Assembly (NCBI RefSeq): GCF_002949735.1
Contig: NZ_CP026681.1
Span: 4,866,001 to 4,930,000 of the forward strand
Direction of reading: 5' to 3'
DNA length: 64,000 nucleotides
Source: Nostoc sp. 'Peltigera membranacea cyanobiont' N6
GTDB taxonomy: Bacteria; Cyanobacteriota; Cyanobacteriia; Cyanobacteriales; Nostocaceae
The stretch's first letter is position 1. Every line of letters begins with the position of its first letter. The notes below the pieces were generated by a model, which did no database searches, was not told where the DNA came from, and saw only the letters and a list, made by a program, of their open reading frames with translations. Of this stretch, positions 63,128-64,000 are shown in pieces. The position numbers and the translations under genes are program-made.

Positions 63128-64000
63128 TTGATTAATCAACACTCCAAAAACCTCCTCAACACTCAACTGGAAAATGCACCAGGTGAAGGCTATATATTTA
63201 GCTGGTTTGATTGGTTTTGCCTCTGGTATCCTCCAGGCTGGCTAATTTTATTCAACCGCCATTGGCAGCACTATTACACCGATCCAGATGGTTGGAATTG
63301 CCTGGAATATGGATTATTTTTAATTCCTGGCGGATTTTATCTGGCGATGCTAATTCGTTGGTTGCGTCTTGGTTTCCGTTCACCCCGAAAAGAAATTGGT
63401 GAATTTGATCCCAAATATCAACAAGCTTTTCGCCAAGAAGTTCTCAGGGCCATTGTCAAATACTATTTTCGGGGAGAATTAAAACAAGTCGAAAACTTGC
63501 CGCAAACAGGGCCGTTGATTGTGGCAATGAATCATGCAGGGATGTGTTTTCCTTGGGATTTTTTGACTTTAGGTTATTTATTAAGCGAAGCTAGAGGATG
63601 GGTAGTACAACCCGTAGCAAGTCCAGCATTATTCGATCATTCTTGGGTGATTTGGTGGCTACCACCTAAATGGTCGCAGGTTTTGGGCGGTGTGCGAGCC
63701 GAGTTAGATGATTTTGAGGCAGCTATGGCCCAAGATAAAATTATCTTATATGCGCCTGAAGGTATCCGCGGCCCTCTGAAAGGTTGGAAAAGACGCTATC
63801 AACTAGAAAAGTTTGATGTGAGTTTTGTTAAATTGAGCGATCGCTATCATATTCCCATTTTGCCAGTAGTTTGCATCGGGAGTGAATTTTTACATCCTTG
63901 GGCTGTTAATTTCCAGAAATTGCAACGACTAGTCAAATTACCATTTTTGCCTTTCTCACCTTTCATCTTTGTCTTAATTCTGTTTCCGTCAATGGGAATT
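63128..64000 (+). CDS. Lysophospholipid acyltransferase-like protein (partial)
   Basis: At least 291 aa, cut by the window end. No ATG is available at the 5' end: the frame is open from 63089, and TTG at 63128 (LINQHSKNLLNTQLENAPGEGY) is the likely start. WFCLWYPPGWLILFNRHWQHYYTDPDGW, membrane segment LFLIPGGFYLAMLIRWL, NHAGMCFPWDF (acyltransferase block I-like, His present but not spaced as HX4D) and LYAPEGIRGPLKGWK (EGxR block III) place it in the PlsC superfamily. The unusual block I makes the substrate uncertain. Confidence 0.75.
   Translation, partial: MINQHSKNLLNTQLENAPGEGYIFSWFDWFCLWYPPGWLILFNRHWQHYYTDPDGWNCLEYGLFLIPGGFYLAMLIRWLRLGFRSPRKEIGEFDPKYQQAFRQEVLRAIVKYYFRGELKQVENLPQTGPLIVAMNHAGMCFPWDFLTLGYLLSEARGWVVQPVASPALFDHSWVIWWLPPKWSQVLGGVRAELDDFEAAMAQDKIILYAPEGIRGPLKGWKRRYQLEKFDVSFVKLSDRYHIPILPVVCIGSEFLHPWAVNFQKLQRLVKLPFLPFSPFIFVLILFPSMGI

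Overview
The window looks like chromosomal DNA of a filamentous, heterocyst-forming-type cyanobacterium (Nostocales, Nostoc/Anabaena-like). The reasons are the many HIP1 octamers (GCGATCGC), heptanucleotide tandem repeats between genes, small dispersed palindromes, and a gene set that includes sulfolipid synthesis (sqdB/sqdX), Ycf46/Ycf35, two NdhD subunits and a CyaB1-type GAF-GAF-PAS adenylate cyclase. The species is not determined from sequence alone.

Layout. 0-10 kb: an alpha/beta-hydrolase-like protein, a LemA + DUF3137 pair, a ferrochelatase-like chelatase with a natural His7 tail, an FMN reductase, an FtsH protease and a DUF928 protein. 9.6-11.5 kb: a small unknown gene and a C5-cytosine DNA methyltransferase. 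11.5-19.1 kb, minus strand: an outer-membrane biogenesis cluster purC-bamA(omp85)-lpxC-fabZ-lpxA-lpxB, in which tandem repeats supply the C-termini of lpxB and lpxC. 19.8-25.8 kb: a small conserved protein, the adenylate cyclase, and sqdB-DUF4291-sqdX. 26-32.4 kb: a lipoprotein-like protein, an FHA membrane protein, a ribbon-helix-helix/zinc-ribbon protein, ycf46, ycf35, and a divergent REC-histidine kinase / NarL-type regulator pair. 32.5-38 kb: ndhD copy 1, two linked coiled-coil proteins of unknown function, thrB and a coiled-coil protein.

38.4-46.6 kb: an integrative element of about 8.1 kb inserted in the 3' end of a tRNA-Cys(GCA) gene. It is bounded by a 45-bp direct repeat of the tRNA 3' end. 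Paired GATATTCAAA arm-like sites lie near both ends, with an inverted copy at the integrase start. It encodes a tyrosine integrase, a VapE-type helicase/ATPase, a PD-(D/E)XK-like nuclease, a protein resembling phage Gp27/small-terminase HTH proteins, four small ribbon-helix-helix proteins (two shorter than 55 aa), several unknowns, and a 500-bp non-coding region packed with iterons and direct repeats. This gene set suggests a phage-satellite-like or integrative replicon and is the most interesting part of the window. Immediately outside it is a TnpB-only IS605-type element with an end hairpin that overlaps the tnpB 3' end (possible guide-RNA scaffold).

48.5-64 kb: ndhD copy 2; an N-terminally broken cyanovirin-N homologue (minus strand); an iron-ADH-family dehydrogenase overlapping a class I/II aminotransferase; a metallophosphoesterase whose start codon abuts an IS605 relic; an arsenic operon (arsR, acr3, a protein-tyrosine phosphatase, arsH, arsC) with a candidate ArsR operator; an XRE regulator followed by a 1235-aa multi-PAS hybrid histidine kinase; and a partial acyltransferase running off the window end.
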